DNA of 57,541 nt from Methylobacter sp. (GCA_026399025.1 JAPLRU010000052.1:1-57541); one strand, 5' to 3'. Shown: positions 34,699 to 44,585, counted from the first letter of the stretch. A program made the numbers and translations. The notes: generated by a model not told the origin, from the letters alone.

Positions 34699-36129
34699 TC
34701 AGCCAAAATTAATTTTTGCTTCCAGGTCGTTGCTGGAATCGGCATTTTTTAATGCTTCGTCCAAACTGATTTTTCCCGATGCATATAATTCATATAAAGC
34801 ATTATCAAAGGTTTTCATGCCTTTGCTGCCGCTTGAGGTCATCGCCGATTTAATTTCGTTCAGTTCCCCTTTTAAAATCAGGTTTGCAATATGTGGGGTG
34901 TTGATCATCACTTCAATGGCCGCGCAACGTTTTCCTGCAATATCGGGAATCAGGCGCTGGGAAATAACGCCGTTTAAGTTGGTCGCCAGATCCATAAACA
35001 ATTGCGCATGATGTTCATGCGGGAACATATTGACAACCCGCTCCATGGCTTGATTGGCATTGTTCGCGTGCATGGTCGAGATGCATAAGTGACCGGTATT
35101 CGCCAGTTCCAACGCGGCCGCCATGGTTTCCTGATCCCTGATTTCGCCGATTAAAATAACATCGGGCGCTTCCCGCAAACAGGCCTTTAGCGCTCTGGCG
35201 TAAGAGTCGGTATCGACGCCGACTTCGCGCTGATTTACGATCGATTTCAGGTTGGGATGCGAGAACTCGACCGGATCTTCAATGGTTAAAATATGGCCGG
35301 CCGAGTTGGCATTGCGGTGGTTGATCATGGCCGCCAGCGTAGTCGATTTTCCCGATCCGGTGCCGCCGACCATTAATAACAAGCCCCGCTTGGCCATGAT
35401 CAAGTCCAGCAAAATGTCCGGCGTACCTAAATCCTTGGCGCTCGGAATGACCGAGGGAATCAGGCGCATAACCAAACCGACGGTTTTGCGTTGATAAAAC
35501 GCATTGGCGCGAAAACGCGCACTGCCGTCCGGCATACTGATCGCAAAATCCAAATCACGGGTCACTAAAAACTCGTCAATCTGCTCCTGGGTCATAATCC
35601 CGAAAGTACCCGATTTTGTCAGCTCCGGCGTTAACAAAAAATTATCCATAGCGACCGCACGGCCGAAAATTTTGGCTTTAACCGGAGAGCCGACCGTCAA
35701 AAATAAATCCGAGGCATTCAATTTAATCATTTCGGTTAAATACGGCAGAATATTTAAATCGTCTTCCGGCGCCGCCCCCAAAACTTGGTAACTGAGCGTT
35801 TCCTCCTCATCGGTTGTTGCCGGTAGCGAGTCAGGGACGATCAATAACGCTAAGCCGTTATCCTCTATTTTGGCGCTAACCTTGAATTTTTCGCCGTCAG
35901 GCGCAGAGCAACTAAACTCTAGCGCTTTATTTTGGTTTAACTCCTGTTTCTGGGCGTCATCAAGAAGACTGAGGGCGATTTCTTTGATGACATTAGGGCT
36001 TAGTTCGTTTTCACCTAAAGGGTATTTCTCCCCGGATAATTCCAAAATTGCCGGAAAACCTGCTTTTAAAGATAAACTTTCCGATTTTTTTTCCAGCATT
36101 AATTTTAAATAAGGTTTAATCAAGCTCAT
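34699..36129 (-). CDS. PilT/PilU-like ATPase with an extra N-terminal domain
   Basis: A 476-aa hexameric retraction-type ATPase of type IV pili. Residues about 125-235 form the usual PilT N-domain (LPYLTEMIKLNASDLFLTVGSPVK). The RecA-like core has Walker A GGTGSGKST at 255-263, the Asp box LTIEDPVEF, Walker B DVILIGEIRD and the His box STMHANNA. Unusually, residues 1-105 look like a second, diverged copy of the N-domain (PYLKLMLEKKSESLSLKAGF). At 476 aa it exceeds the usual 345-380 aa. It lies upstream of no other gene than the rpsF block, and downstream of the PilU-like gene on the same strand. Confidence 0.88.
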   Translation of the reverse strand: MSLIKPYLKLMLEKKSESLSLKAGFPAILELSGEKYPLGENELSPNVIKEIALSLLDDAQKQELNQNKALEFSCSAPDGEKFKVSAKIEDNGLALLIVPDSLPATTDEEETLSYQVLGAAPEDDLNILPYLTEMIKLNASDLFLTVGSPVKAKIFGRAVAMDNFLLTPELTKSGTFGIMTQEQIDEFLVTRDLDFAISMPDGSARFRANAFYQRKTVGLVMRLIPSVIPSAKDLGTPDILLDLIMAKRGLLLMVGGTGSGKSTTLAAMINHRNANSAGHILTIEDPVEFSHPNLKSIVNQREVGVDTDSYARALKACLREAPDVILIGEIRDQETMAAALELANTGHLCISTMHANNANQAMERVVNMFPHEHHAQLFMDLATNLNGVISQRLIPDIAGKRCAAIEVMINTPHIANLILKGELNEIKSAMTSSGSKGMKTFDNALYELYASGKISLDEALKNADSSNDLEAKINFG

Positions 36130-36264
36130 GTCAGTATCTGGTTTAGGTGAAAGGGAGGCGATTGAAACGCGGCTTATAGCGTCTTTTTCCGGGCAATCCG
36201 TTGGCTTTGCGTAAGCCGGAAAAGGATGACTCGTCTCAGCCGGGCTTTACGGCAACGGAATAGT

Positions 36265-37404
36265 CTATTCGTTACCTTCGTCATCTTTTGATTGCAACGA
36301 AAGCCCGCCGAGCGAGCGGTCTTCACCGGAGGCTAATTTAATCTGCAAACGCAGCTCATTTTGGGAGTCGGCGTTTCGCAAGGCTTCTTCATAATCTATC
36401 TTGCCCGCCTGATAAAGATCTAATAAAGCCTGGTCAAAGGTTTGCATGCCCAATTCGCGGGATTTAGCCATCAGCGGCTTGATCGCGGAAGCCTCGCCTT
36501 TGGCAATATAATCCGAAATCAACGGCGTATTTAATAGTATCTCAATGGCCGCACAACGTCCGCCGTCAACGGTTTTAATCAGACGTTGAGAAATAATGGC
36601 GCGCAAATTGACCGAAATGTCCTGCATTAATTTGGTCTGGGATTCAATCGGAAAGAAGCCTAAAACCCGGTCAATAGCCTGATTGGCATTGTTGGCATGC
36701 AAAGTCGCCAGCGCCAAATGACCGGTTTGAGAAAATTCCAGTCCGTAATTCATAATCTCGGCATCGCGAATTTCGCCCAGCACAATCACATCGGGAGCCT
36801 GCCTTAAGGTATTGTGTAATCCGGCCTCCCAGCTTTTAGTGTCGACGCCGACTTCCCTTTGCATAACGATGCAGTTTTTGTGGGTATGCACGTATTCAAT
36901 GGGATCTTCCAAGGTGATGATATGGCCGTAACTATTGGCGTTACGATGGTCGATCATGGCCGCCATCGACGTCGATTTACCGGAACCGGTGCCGCCGACC
37001 ATGATAACCAAGCCGTTTTTGTTCATCATCACGTCTTTCAAAATAGGTGGCAAACCCAATTTATCGAAGTTAGGTATTTCCGCGGCAATGACGCGGATAA
37101 CCAAGCCTTGACAGCCTTGCTGGACATAAGCATTAACCCGGAACCGCGATAATCCGGCCGGAGCAATGGCAAAATTGCATTCTTGCGATTCTTCAAACTC
37201 CTTGAGCTGCTTATCGTTCATGATGCACTGGGTCAGCGCTTTAGAGTCGTTAGGCGATAACGGCTGCTGCGAAACCGGCGTCATTTTGCCTTTAATTTTT
37301 ATCGCAGGAGGAAAGCCGGCGGTAATAAATAAATCGGACCCTTCTTTATGCAGCATAAGTTTGAGCAACTTAATCATAAAGTCCATTGCTTCTTTTCTTT
37401 CCAT
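36265..37404 (-). CDS. pilU: PilU-type twisting-motility ATPase
   Basis: A 379-aa PilT/PilU family ATPase driving pilus retraction. N-domain KLLKLMLHKEGSDLFITAG, Walker A GGTGSGKST at 137-145, Asp box ITLEDPIEY, Walker B DVIVLGEIRD, His box ATLHANNA. The C-terminal extension after the core (LASGEDRSLGGLSLQ) is typical of PilU rather than PilT. Start: the frame opens at 37404 (MERKEAM), but the Met seven codons in (MDFMIKLL) matches the family start better. It precedes the duplicated-domain ATPase by about 135 bases. No pilT of standard form is present. Confidence 0.88.
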   Translation of the reverse strand: MERKEAMDFMIKLLKLMLHKEGSDLFITAGFPPAIKIKGKMTPVSQQPLSPNDSKALTQCIMNDKQLKEFEESQECNFAIAPAGLSRFRVNAYVQQGCQGLVIRVIAAEIPNFDKLGLPPILKDVMMNKNGLVIMVGGTGSGKSTSMAAMIDHRNANSYGHIITLEDPIEYVHTHKNCIVMQREVGVDTKSWEAGLHNTLRQAPDVIVLGEIRDAEIMNYGLEFSQTGHLALATLHANNANQAIDRVLGFFPIESQTKLMQDISVNLRAIISQRLIKTVDGGRCAAIEILLNTPLISDYIAKGEASAIKPLMAKSRELGMQTFDQALLDLYQAGKIDYEEALRNADSQNELRLQIKLASGEDRSLGGLSLQSKDDEGNE

Positions 37405-37556
37405 TGACTCTCCCCAGAATTGATTGGCTATATAGATTTTTACCCGAAATAAGGTAAGACGTTGCGGATTATAATTTTAATAAGTAAAGATACCTAAAAA
37501 AACACCTGCGGCTTATAGATGCCATTGTTGATCAAGCAACATTAACTCAGGCATCC

Positions 37557-37598
37557 GGAGTGCAGGCTTTGCCTGCTTGTAGGAGAAGCCTGCACTCC
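37557..37598. repeat. Hairpin between pilU and UbiB-family gene
   Basis: GGAGTGCAGGCTT (37557-37569) is perfectly complementary to AAGCCTGCACTCC (37586-37598). It lies in the 295-base gap after the UbiB-family gene and before pilU, both on the minus strand, and shares the GTAGGAGAAGCC string with 1876-1887. It probably separates the two transcripts. Confidence 0.7.
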
Positions 37599-37699
37599 AA
37601 CCGGCCGCGGACTGAATTTTTAGCTGTCCTGTTGCTCAGTCGATTCAGGGCTCTATTGTTTTGTCCTCAATGCCGTCGAACGGAGCCAAGAGTCCTGGC

Positions 37700-39250
37700 T
37701 TACTCCAGCCACACCTGATAAGTTTTCCTGCCGTCCTCAAAACTAAACAATGGCTGGGGAACGATGCCGTTGGCGCGGAGGGAGCGCTGCAATTGTTCAA
37801 GGTCTATTTTTCCCGAACTTATAATGCGCTCCAACACGTCCTCAGGGATTAGATGTTCCAAATCCAGCACCGCTTCGGCAGGCATTTTAACCGCAACCCG
37901 TTGCTCGCCGCCCTCGGTGACGCGCACGCAAAGCAGGCTTGCCTGTTGATTGAAGCCCAGCACTTTAGCGCTTGGCTCCAGCTTAACCACGGGTAATCGG
38001 TAAGCCAGTGCCTGCTCAATGAGCTCCGGCCCGACCGCTTGTTGCAACAAGGTCCACCACGGCAGTCTAACCTCCAATTGTTGCAATTGTTGGATCAGCC
38101 CCTGAAAGGCGCGCATCAGTAAAAACAGGTCGGAAGGACCGGCCGACCTAAACCACCAGCGATAATCGCCCAATAAATCGTTAACCGATTGGCCTAGCTG
38201 CCATTGTTCGGGATCAAACGCATGATTCAATAAAAAAGGCCGAAATAATATCCGGCATAAGGCGGGCAACGAAGCGCTGATAAAGACCAGTTTTTTGCTG
38301 TCAAAACCCAGTGCCGCAAAGCAATCCAAAGGCTTAATGTGGTTTCGTTCGCGGCAACCGATAATCAACTTGAGCAGCGCCAAGCGGCGGGATTCGGTAA
38401 TGCTGAGAGTGCAGCCGTAGTCGAGCAAGGTGACTACGGCTTGACCGTATGGATCGTGGCTGTAAAACACGTTGCCGGGATGCGGGTCGCCATGTACTTC
38501 GCCGGCAACAAACAAACTTTTAAACAGTGTGATTACCAGCGTTTGGCCGATAGTCCGACGGTCTTGTTCCGACCAGTTAGCGGCTTGGTCGATTAACACG
38601 CCCTCCGCCCGACTTTGCACCAAGACGCGCTCACTGCATAAATGCTGATACACCTTGGGAATCAGCAGCCCCGGAACGTTGACCGTCCGGCCGAAATAGT
38701 CCTGTCTTCGGGCTTCCGAGCGGTAATCAAGCTCGCGCCGCATATTGTCGCGCAGGCTTTTTTTATAGGCGTCGAGATCGAAACCCCAGCGGTTGGCCGG
38801 ACCCACGCCGGGAATCAGGCCGACCAGGCGCAATTCCGCATCCACCGCGTCGGCAATATCGGGGTAGCGTATTTTTACCGCCACCTTGTCGCCGCTTTTC
38901 AGCACCGCAAGATGGACTTGTCCCAAGGATGCCGCCGCGATGGCGGGCTCGATAGAGCGGAACACCGCTTTGACCTTTTGCCCGAGTTCTTGTTCAAGCA
39001 ACGGAATCATGGTTTTTAACGGTAACGGTTCGATGCCTTCAACGAGTTCCTGAAACGGTGTGCTGCCGTCGGTGCCCGCAAATAACTGGCCGGCTTTCAT
39101 GGTGATGCCTCGGGCATCGGCAAACAATCCGCTCAGCGCTTGCTTGGCCAGTAAGCGTTCGGTTTCGTTTTGTGTGCGTTGGAGTTTCTTGGCCGCCAGT
39201 CCGATGCGGAAAAATTGCACGGCGCGTTTTGCTGTGTTGAAAAGAGTCAT
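37700..39250 (-). CDS. UbiB/ABC1 family atypical kinase-like protein
   Basis: A 516-aa protein of the UbiB/ADCK family. Diagnostic motifs: MKAGQLF (the KxGQ motif), AAASLGQVHLA (Ala/Gly-rich loop in place of the Gly loop), KVAVKIRYP with the catalytic lysine, HGDPHPGNVF and LLDYGC (the DFG-equivalent). It lacks the C-terminal membrane helices of UbiB itself and does not sit with ubiE/ubiJ, so it is a paralogue rather than the ubiquinone-synthesis UbiB. Family members are thought to help lipid or quinone biosynthesis through ATPase activity. Confidence 0.85.
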   Translation of the reverse strand: MTLFNTAKRAVQFFRIGLAAKKLQRTQNETERLLAKQALSGLFADARGITMKAGQLFAGTDGSTPFQELVEGIEPLPLKTMIPLLEQELGQKVKAVFRSIEPAIAAASLGQVHLAVLKSGDKVAVKIRYPDIADAVDAELRLVGLIPGVGPANRWGFDLDAYKKSLRDNMRRELDYRSEARRQDYFGRTVNVPGLLIPKVYQHLCSERVLVQSRAEGVLIDQAANWSEQDRRTIGQTLVITLFKSLFVAGEVHGDPHPGNVFYSHDPYGQAVVTLLDYGCTLSITESRRLALLKLIIGCRERNHIKPLDCFAALGFDSKKLVFISASLPALCRILFRPFLLNHAFDPEQWQLGQSVNDLLGDYRWWFRSAGPSDLFLLMRAFQGLIQQLQQLEVRLPWWTLLQQAVGPELIEQALAYRLPVVKLEPSAKVLGFNQQASLLCVRVTEGGEQRVAVKMPAEAVLDLEHLIPEDVLERIISSGKIDLEQLQRSLRANGIVPQPLFSFEDGRKTYQVWLE

Positions 39251-39425
39251 GTTTAACTAAAGGTTTACAGTCCGGTATAGCGAAGTCTACAAGAAAGAGG
39301 GGAAATTCAAAATAGAAGTAAACCGAGCGGAGGCGAAACCGCTCAATGAGATGGACAAGATCAATCGTGGGCTTATAATCCTGCTTCTATTAACGCTCGT
39401 CTCTACAGAAATTAACGTGCCTCAG

Positions 39426-39893
39426 ATGAAAATAAATTTTACAACCGCAGAATATCGACTATTGCTTGATTTAATCTATATGGCTGATTGGATCTTGCAT
39501 TCGCACGATTCGGAAGAGCGAAGCGATACCCAACAATACTCCGATTTATTTCAGAAATTAATGTCTTATGCCAAGGAGATGGGGGCTGGAAACTGGGTTA
39601 ACTTTGACAAGCAGCTTAAGAAATACTCCGAATCGTTTACCTTCGAAACAGAATCTTCCGCGTTAAATTATATTGAAGAATTCGAAGACAATACCTTTTG
39701 GGACGAGCTGATTTCAAGATTGGCGCATCAAGAAGCGATGACCGAGATGAAGCCGAGCAATTCGTCCGATATTGACACCGAGGAACTGTTTGCCGCTATT
39801 TCCAAGGCGGAAGACAAATGGAGCCAGGAATTTGAAGCGTTTGGTTTAAACCGAATCCGCATCAATAAAACCCAATCCGATACGGTTCATTGA
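39426..39893 (+). CDS. Small conserved hypothetical protein
   Basis: The frame opens at ATG 39351, but I prefer ATG 39426 (MKINFTTAEYRLLLDLIYMADWIL), because that beginning looks like a conserved family start and the extra upstream residues look like translated spacer; this gives 155 aa. The protein is acidic and helical, with no membrane segment and no motif I can name. It ends 49 bases before the HDOD-GAF gene, so the two probably form one unit. Confidence 0.6.
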   Translation: MKINFTTAEYRLLLDLIYMADWILHSHDSEERSDTQQYSDLFQKLMSYAKEMGAGNWVNFDKQLKKYSESFTFETESSALNYIEEFEDNTFWDELISRLAHQEAMTEMKPSNSSDIDTEELFAAISKAEDKWSQEFEAFGLNRIRINKTQSDTVH

Positions 39894-39942
39894 TACTCAT
39901 ATCTCGAGCTGAATATCTCTCATCCAAGCCTCAACAATAGTA

Positions 39943-41397
39943 ATGAACCGCGAATACCCCTCTCTCAACGCTCCAGCAGGATCTCATTCTCTTCATGAAT
40001 GGACTCACCGGCTATGCAATGAAGAAATGCCGATATTTTCCAATACCGCGCTCAGAATTCATGACGTCTTGAGCGATGATAAAAAAGGCGCTATGGAATT
40101 GGCCTCGGTGATCTTGCAAGACCCGAATTTGACGGTGAAGGTGTTAAAAATCAGCAATAGCCCCAACTACAATCCGGCGCGCCATAAAATGATTACCGTG
40201 TCGCGAGCCATTATTATGATCGGTTCCGAAATCATTCGTGAGTTAACGCTGGCTTGCTCCTTTTTTGAAGCCATTTTATCCTCGACCAACAAGCAGCAGG
40301 TCAACGAAGAAATAGCCCGAGCCGTTCATGCCGCGGTCCATGCCAAGTCCATCGCGATTGCCGCGAAAGATATATCGCCGGAAGAAGTTTTTATTGCGAC
40401 CTTACTGAACCGTATTGGCCGTATTTCTTTTTGGTGTTTTTGCGGAGAACACGGAGAGCGTATCCAAGCGTTGATCTATAAAGGCGATTGCAGCCGCGAA
40501 GAAGCTGAAAAACAAGTGCTGGGCTTTAAGCTGACCGAACTGGATGCGTCTTTATGCAAAGCCTGGGAATTAGGCGGCCTGATTGAAGACGCGGTTAAAG
40601 CCGGCGCCTTATCCAAACAGCCGAGGGTCGACTTTGTTCAACTAGGCTATGAAGTGACCGAAGCGTTAAAGGAAGGGAGTGTATCCAAAAAATATGCAAA
40701 TTGCGTCAGGAAAATTGAGGCATTCACCAAGCAATCGGCAAGAGTTATTACTGAGCAGTTTCAAGATAATACCCGCCTTGCGGCAGATATTGCACGGCAG
40801 TTCGGAGCCGCCGAGGCGGCCATCATTCTTAAAAAGAGTTTAAATCAAACGGTCGATTTTGAAGAAGAATCGTCGATTATCGACAAAAAACAAATGCAAT
40901 TCCATATTTCGCAAGAGATAACTTCAATAATAAGCGGTCAGATTGACCTTAATCTGTTATTGGAAACGGTGTTGGAAGGCATACACCGGGGTATCGGCAT
41001 GGACCGGACTATTTTTTCCTTGTTGGTTGCCGATAAACAGACCCTTAAAGAAAAGCTGTCTTTGGGCTGGCGCAAAGCGGTGTTTGAACATAAAGTGATT
41101 TTTAATATTTCGGCAACGCCGCTGAATCTTTTTGCCCATGCTTTGTCCGCTACCCACGCTTTCTGGGCTAAGCCTGCCGATCATGCGAGGTTGTACACGC
41201 TCCGCGACATCAATGTGATCGGGAAAAACGAATGCTTCATGATGCCGATTTTTTCCAACAAAACACCGATTGGCTTGATTTACAGTGACCGCGCGTTTAG
41301 CAACGAAACATTAAGCAAAGAAGATTTCGATGCCTTCAAATATTTCACCCAGCAGGTCAATATAGGGCTTGCTATTTATCGTATGCAGCGTAATTAA
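39943..41397 (+). CDS. HDOD domain protein with C-terminal GAF-like domain
   Basis: A 484-aa signalling protein. The N-terminal HDOD domain (about 20-230) begins MPIFSNTALRIHDVLSD and includes LASVILQDPNLTVKVLKISNS and TVSRAIIMIGSEIIREL; HDOD proteins resemble HD phosphohydrolases but lack the full catalytic set. The C-terminal part (about 315-480) is GAF-like (QEITSIISGQIDLNLLLETV, GMDRTIFSLLV, NKTPIGLIYSDR). Such proteins are often tied to motility or c-di-GMP output, but no direct evidence is here. Confidence 0.82.
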   Translation: MNREYPSLNAPAGSHSLHEWTHRLCNEEMPIFSNTALRIHDVLSDDKKGAMELASVILQDPNLTVKVLKISNSPNYNPARHKMITVSRAIIMIGSEIIRELTLACSFFEAILSSTNKQQVNEEIARAVHAAVHAKSIAIAAKDISPEEVFIATLLNRIGRISFWCFCGEHGERIQALIYKGDCSREEAEKQVLGFKLTELDASLCKAWELGGLIEDAVKAGALSKQPRVDFVQLGYEVTEALKEGSVSKKYANCVRKIEAFTKQSARVITEQFQDNTRLAADIARQFGAAEAAIILKKSLNQTVDFEEESSIIDKKQMQFHISQEITSIISGQIDLNLLLETVLEGIHRGIGMDRTIFSLLVADKQTLKEKLSLGWRKAVFEHKVIFNISATPLNLFAHALSATHAFWAKPADHARLYTLRDINVIGKNECFMMPIFSNKTPIGLIYSDRAFSNETLSKEDFDAFKYFTQQVNIGLAIYRMQRN

Positions 41398-41772
41398 GCG
41401 GCTCGCAATCGATAAGCTATGCAACGAATTCAGTAAAAACGGAACGCAGGAATTATCGTTCCCACGCTCCGCAGACTGTGAAAGTATTTGTTTTAGAATA
41501 AAAGAAAAAGCATTCACCACGAAGGCACGAACGACCTGCGTAGGGCAATGCAGGGAGCAATTGCCGAGCGCGCGAAGGGAAAATAGTTATTTTTATAGTT
41601 CCCACGCTCCGGCGTGGGAATTCAGTCTGCAACGCTCCAGCGTTGCGGGACGCTGGAGCGTCTACCACTGCATTCCCACGCCGGAGCGTGGGAACGATGC
41701 CGCTTTTAATCATAACTATCCGCGCCGTCTGCGTTCCTTTTGCGCTACACGCATTTATTGAAACCCCAACAC
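41398..41772. repeat. Cluster of REP-like palindromes
   Basis: No gene in this 375-base gap. It holds a composite repeat at 41458-41530 that recurs at 51662-51734, a perfect palindrome GTTCCCACGCTCCGG/CGTGGGAA at 41599-41621, an AACGCTCCAGCGTT palindrome near 41632 and its inverted half near 41650, and an inverted copy of the first at 41672-41695. A diverged GAACGCAGACGG stretch (reverse strand) follows near 41718-41738. The flanking genes converge here. Confidence 0.75.
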
Positions 41773-43263
41773 CTATTTTTCCTTCATTGCCGCTTCAATT
41801 CGTTTGCATAAGGTTTTCAATATCTTAATCCTGGCAAAGTTTTTGTCGTTGGCTTCCACCAGCGTCCATGGCGCAATTTCGGTGCTGGTGCGATCGACCA
41901 TATCGCAGACCGCATGTTCATACTCATCCCATTTATTACGATTGCGCCAATCTTCTTCGGTAATCTTGAAACGTTTAAAACCGATTTTCTCACGCTCGTT
42001 AAAGCGCAGCAGTTGCTCTTCCTTGCTGATGGAGAGCCAGAACTTGACCACCACAATATTATGCCGCACCAACTGACCTTCAAAATCGTTGATCTCGCTG
42101 TAAGCGCGCATCCAGTCGACTTTTGAGCAGAAACCCTCAACGCGTTCGACCAATACCCGGCCATACCAGGAGCGATCGAAAATAGTTACCCGGCCGCGTC
42201 GCGGGATATGTCGCCAAAAGCGCCACAAATAAGGTTGGGCGCGTTCTTCTTCGGTAGGCGCGGCAACCGGAATAATATTGTACCAGCGCGCATCGAGAGC
42301 ACTGGTAATGCGGCGAATAGCTCCGCCTTTACCGGCGGCGTCATTGCCTTCGAACATGGCGATAACGGTAATGTCCTTAAACTTGTCTTCGCGGGTTAGC
42401 AAAGCCAGCTTGCCCTGATATTTTTCCAGTTCGGCCTTATATTTTTTCTTGTCGATCTTTTGGCTAAGATCCAGTGTTTTCAAAATATCGAGTTGGTCTA
42501 TCGACGGCAACGGTGGTGGCGGCGCATGCACAGCCGTGGTTTTGGCATCGGCGTCATCCAGGCGTTTGCAAATGGCGTCAAGAATCACTTTACCCACGGT
42601 CAAGCTGCGGTAACGCGGTTCGTAACCCTCGACAATAGTCCACGGCGCTTCAGCGGTGCTGGTGTGCCGGATCACGCTTTCGTGGACAACGCGGAACTTG
42701 TCGTATTGCTTGAAATGCTTCCAATCGCGTTCGGTCACTCGCCAGCGGGTTTTCGGGTTGTCCTCAAGCAGTTTCAGGCGTTGCTCTTGTTTGTCTTTGG
42801 ACAAATGCATCCAGAACTTAAGGATCAGCGCGCCTTCGTCGGTCAGCATTCTTTCCAGGCGCTTGGCGCGTTCCATGCTTTGGTCGAACTCAGCCGGGTT
42901 GGTGCGGCCGGTCACCCGGTTGAGAATCGGCCAAGTATACCAAGAGCCGAGAAATACCCCGATCTTGCCTTTGGGAGGCAACTCGCGCCAGAATCGCCAC
43001 ATCATCGGGCGATCAAGCTCTTCATCGGACGGCTCGCCCATGCCGTGAGTTTGAATAAAGCGCGGGTCCATCCATTCGTTCAGCAAGTTCACGGTTTCGC
43101 CCCGGCCCGCGCCATCCAGGCCGCCGATCAAAATAATCACCGGGAATTTGGCTTGCTTGGCCAAATCCATCTGAGCTTCCAGCAACGCTTCGCGCAATTT
43201 GGGCACTTCGCTGTCGTAAGTGGCTTTGTCTATCGTGTGTCCAAGTTCTGCCGATTCAAACAT
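41773..43263 (-). CDS. pap: Polyphosphate:AMP phosphotransferase (two-domain PPK2)
   Basis: A 496-aa enzyme of the PPK2 family that transfers phosphate from polyphosphate to AMP, giving ADP. Two homologous P-loop domains are in tandem. Domain 1 (about 35-235) has GGLDGAGRGE at 47-56, where arginine replaces the Walker lysine, so it is probably inactive. Domain 2 (about 270-490) has EGNDAAGKGG and IFDRSWYGRVLVERV, the active PPK2 signature. Both domains retain a FWxxxPxxG-like motif (FWRELPPKG, FWRHIPRRG). The gene stands alone and diverges from the dehydrogenase gene. Confidence 0.93.
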   Translation of the reverse strand: MFESAELGHTIDKATYDSEVPKLREALLEAQMDLAKQAKFPVIILIGGLDGAGRGETVNLLNEWMDPRFIQTHGMGEPSDEELDRPMMWRFWRELPPKGKIGVFLGSWYTWPILNRVTGRTNPAEFDQSMERAKRLERMLTDEGALILKFWMHLSKDKQEQRLKLLEDNPKTRWRVTERDWKHFKQYDKFRVVHESVIRHTSTAEAPWTIVEGYEPRYRSLTVGKVILDAICKRLDDADAKTTAVHAPPPPLPSIDQLDILKTLDLSQKIDKKKYKAELEKYQGKLALLTREDKFKDITVIAMFEGNDAAGKGGAIRRITSALDARWYNIIPVAAPTEEERAQPYLWRFWRHIPRRGRVTIFDRSWYGRVLVERVEGFCSKVDWMRAYSEINDFEGQLVRHNIVVVKFWLSISKEEQLLRFNEREKIGFKRFKITEEDWRNRNKWDEYEHAVCDMVDRTSTEIAPWTLVEANDKNFARIKILKTLCKRIEAAMKEK

Positions 43264-43542
43264 AATGATCTCCCTAAGGGCCTTCCTGAGAATAAAAGAG
43301 TGAGGGTGTAAAAGCGCTATATTACGGGTATAGACAATAAAATTACACTCTTATAGCCGTGTCTTGCTGTGCGGCATTGTACTTGTTCTCGGCAAGGTGA
43401 GGTTTTGGCGGCATTTAGAACTGTCCGCTTAGTCTTTCGCTCGTTTTCAAGTGAGTTCTTAGCAACGCGCACATTCATTTGTTCGTGTTTTCGGGGCGGG
43501 ATTTGCGTAACATAAGTTTTTTTACAAAAAAAGGATAAGACC

Positions 43543-44535
43543 ATGAAAGCGATAATCATGACAGCCGTCGGCAATCCGGACGTTTTGAAATTCCAAGACA
43601 TCGACGAACCGGAAATTTCAACCGCCACCCAAATCAAAGTCAGGCTAAAAGCCGCCGGCATAAACCCGGTCGATGCCAAAATCAGGCATAACGGCTTGTT
43701 TTACGATAAGCCTTTGCCTGCGGTATTAGGCTGTGACGGAGCGGGAGAAGTCATAGCAACGGGCAGCGCCGTCAGCCGATTTAAACCGGGCGATAAAGTT
43801 TGGTTTTGTCATGGCGGCTTAGGCCGAGAACAAGGCAACTATGCCGAATACACCGTGCTCGATCAACGCTGGGCGGGATTAATGCCGGCAACCGCTTCAT
43901 TTGCCGAAGCGGCTGCGTTGCCGCTGGTCTTGATCACCGCCTGGGGCGGCCTGTTCGAGCGCGGCGGCTTGCAAGCCGGACAAACCGTATTGATTCATGC
44001 CGGAGCCGGAGGCGTCGGCCATGTTGCGATACAATTGGCCAAGTTAAAAGGCGCCCGAGTGATTACCACCGTGACTTCCGAGCAAAAAATCGAATTCGTT
44101 AAAGCGATGGGGGCTGACGAGACAATTATTTATACGCCCGCCGGGCTTGCCGATGCGGTCAATGAATTAACAAGCGGTAAAGGCGCGGATGTGGTTTTCG
44201 ATACCGTAGGCGCGGAAGTCTTTAAACAAAGCATCGCCGCGACCGCGCATTTCGGACGGCTGGTGACTTTACTCGATCCGGGCGAGTTGAGCTTGGCCGA
44301 GGCGAGGATGCGCAATTTATTGATAGGTTTTGAACTGATGTTAACGCCGATGCTGAGAGATTTGCCCGAAGCAAGAGACAAGCATCTGGACATTTTAAAG
44401 CAATGCGCGCAGTGGTTTGACGAAGGCCTGTTAAAAGCCCATATCAGCCGACAGTTACCGCTGGCCGAGGCGGTTACGGCGCATGAGTCGATAGAAACCG
44501 GGCACAGCACCGGTAAAATTGTGCTGGTCGTATAA
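43543..44535 (+). CDS. Quinone oxidoreductase-type MDR dehydrogenase
   Basis: A 330-aa medium-chain dehydrogenase/reductase. The start ATG 43543 has a good Shine-Dalgarno (AAGGATAAG). The GroES-like N-domain includes AAGINPVDAKIRHNG and VLGCDGAGEV; the nucleotide-binding domain has VLIHAGAGGVGHVAIQLAKL, the NADPH motif. The structural and catalytic zinc cysteines of alcohol dehydrogenases are missing, so it is a zinc-free NADPH-dependent quinone or enone reductase. It is followed by the Uma2 gene 50 bases on. Confidence 0.88.
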   Translation: MKAIIMTAVGNPDVLKFQDIDEPEISTATQIKVRLKAAGINPVDAKIRHNGLFYDKPLPAVLGCDGAGEVIATGSAVSRFKPGDKVWFCHGGLGREQGNYAEYTVLDQRWAGLMPATASFAEAAALPLVLITAWGGLFERGGLQAGQTVLIHAGAGGVGHVAIQLAKLKGARVITTVTSEQKIEFVKAMGADETIIYTPAGLADAVNELTSGKGADVVFDTVGAEVFKQSIAATAHFGRLVTLLDPGELSLAEARMRNLLIGFELMLTPMLRDLPEARDKHLDILKQCAQWFDEGLLKAHISRQLPLAEAVTAHESIETGHSTGKIVLVV

Positions 44536-44585
44536 AGGATAGCCATGCTTTCAAACACATTAAAATCGAATATTGGAGTCATGGC

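Noticed and set aside
39351-39425. N-terminal extension with hydrophobic stretch (signal anchor?)
   Set aside because: The hydrophobic run is short and is followed by a Met that starts a much more conserved-looking segment; I treated it as upstream DNA, with some doubt.
42460-43311. 283-aa plus-strand ORF
   Set aside because: It is antisense to the well-supported polyphosphate:AMP phosphotransferase, has no recognisable motif and shows the Arg/Pro/Gln-rich composition typical of frame shadows.
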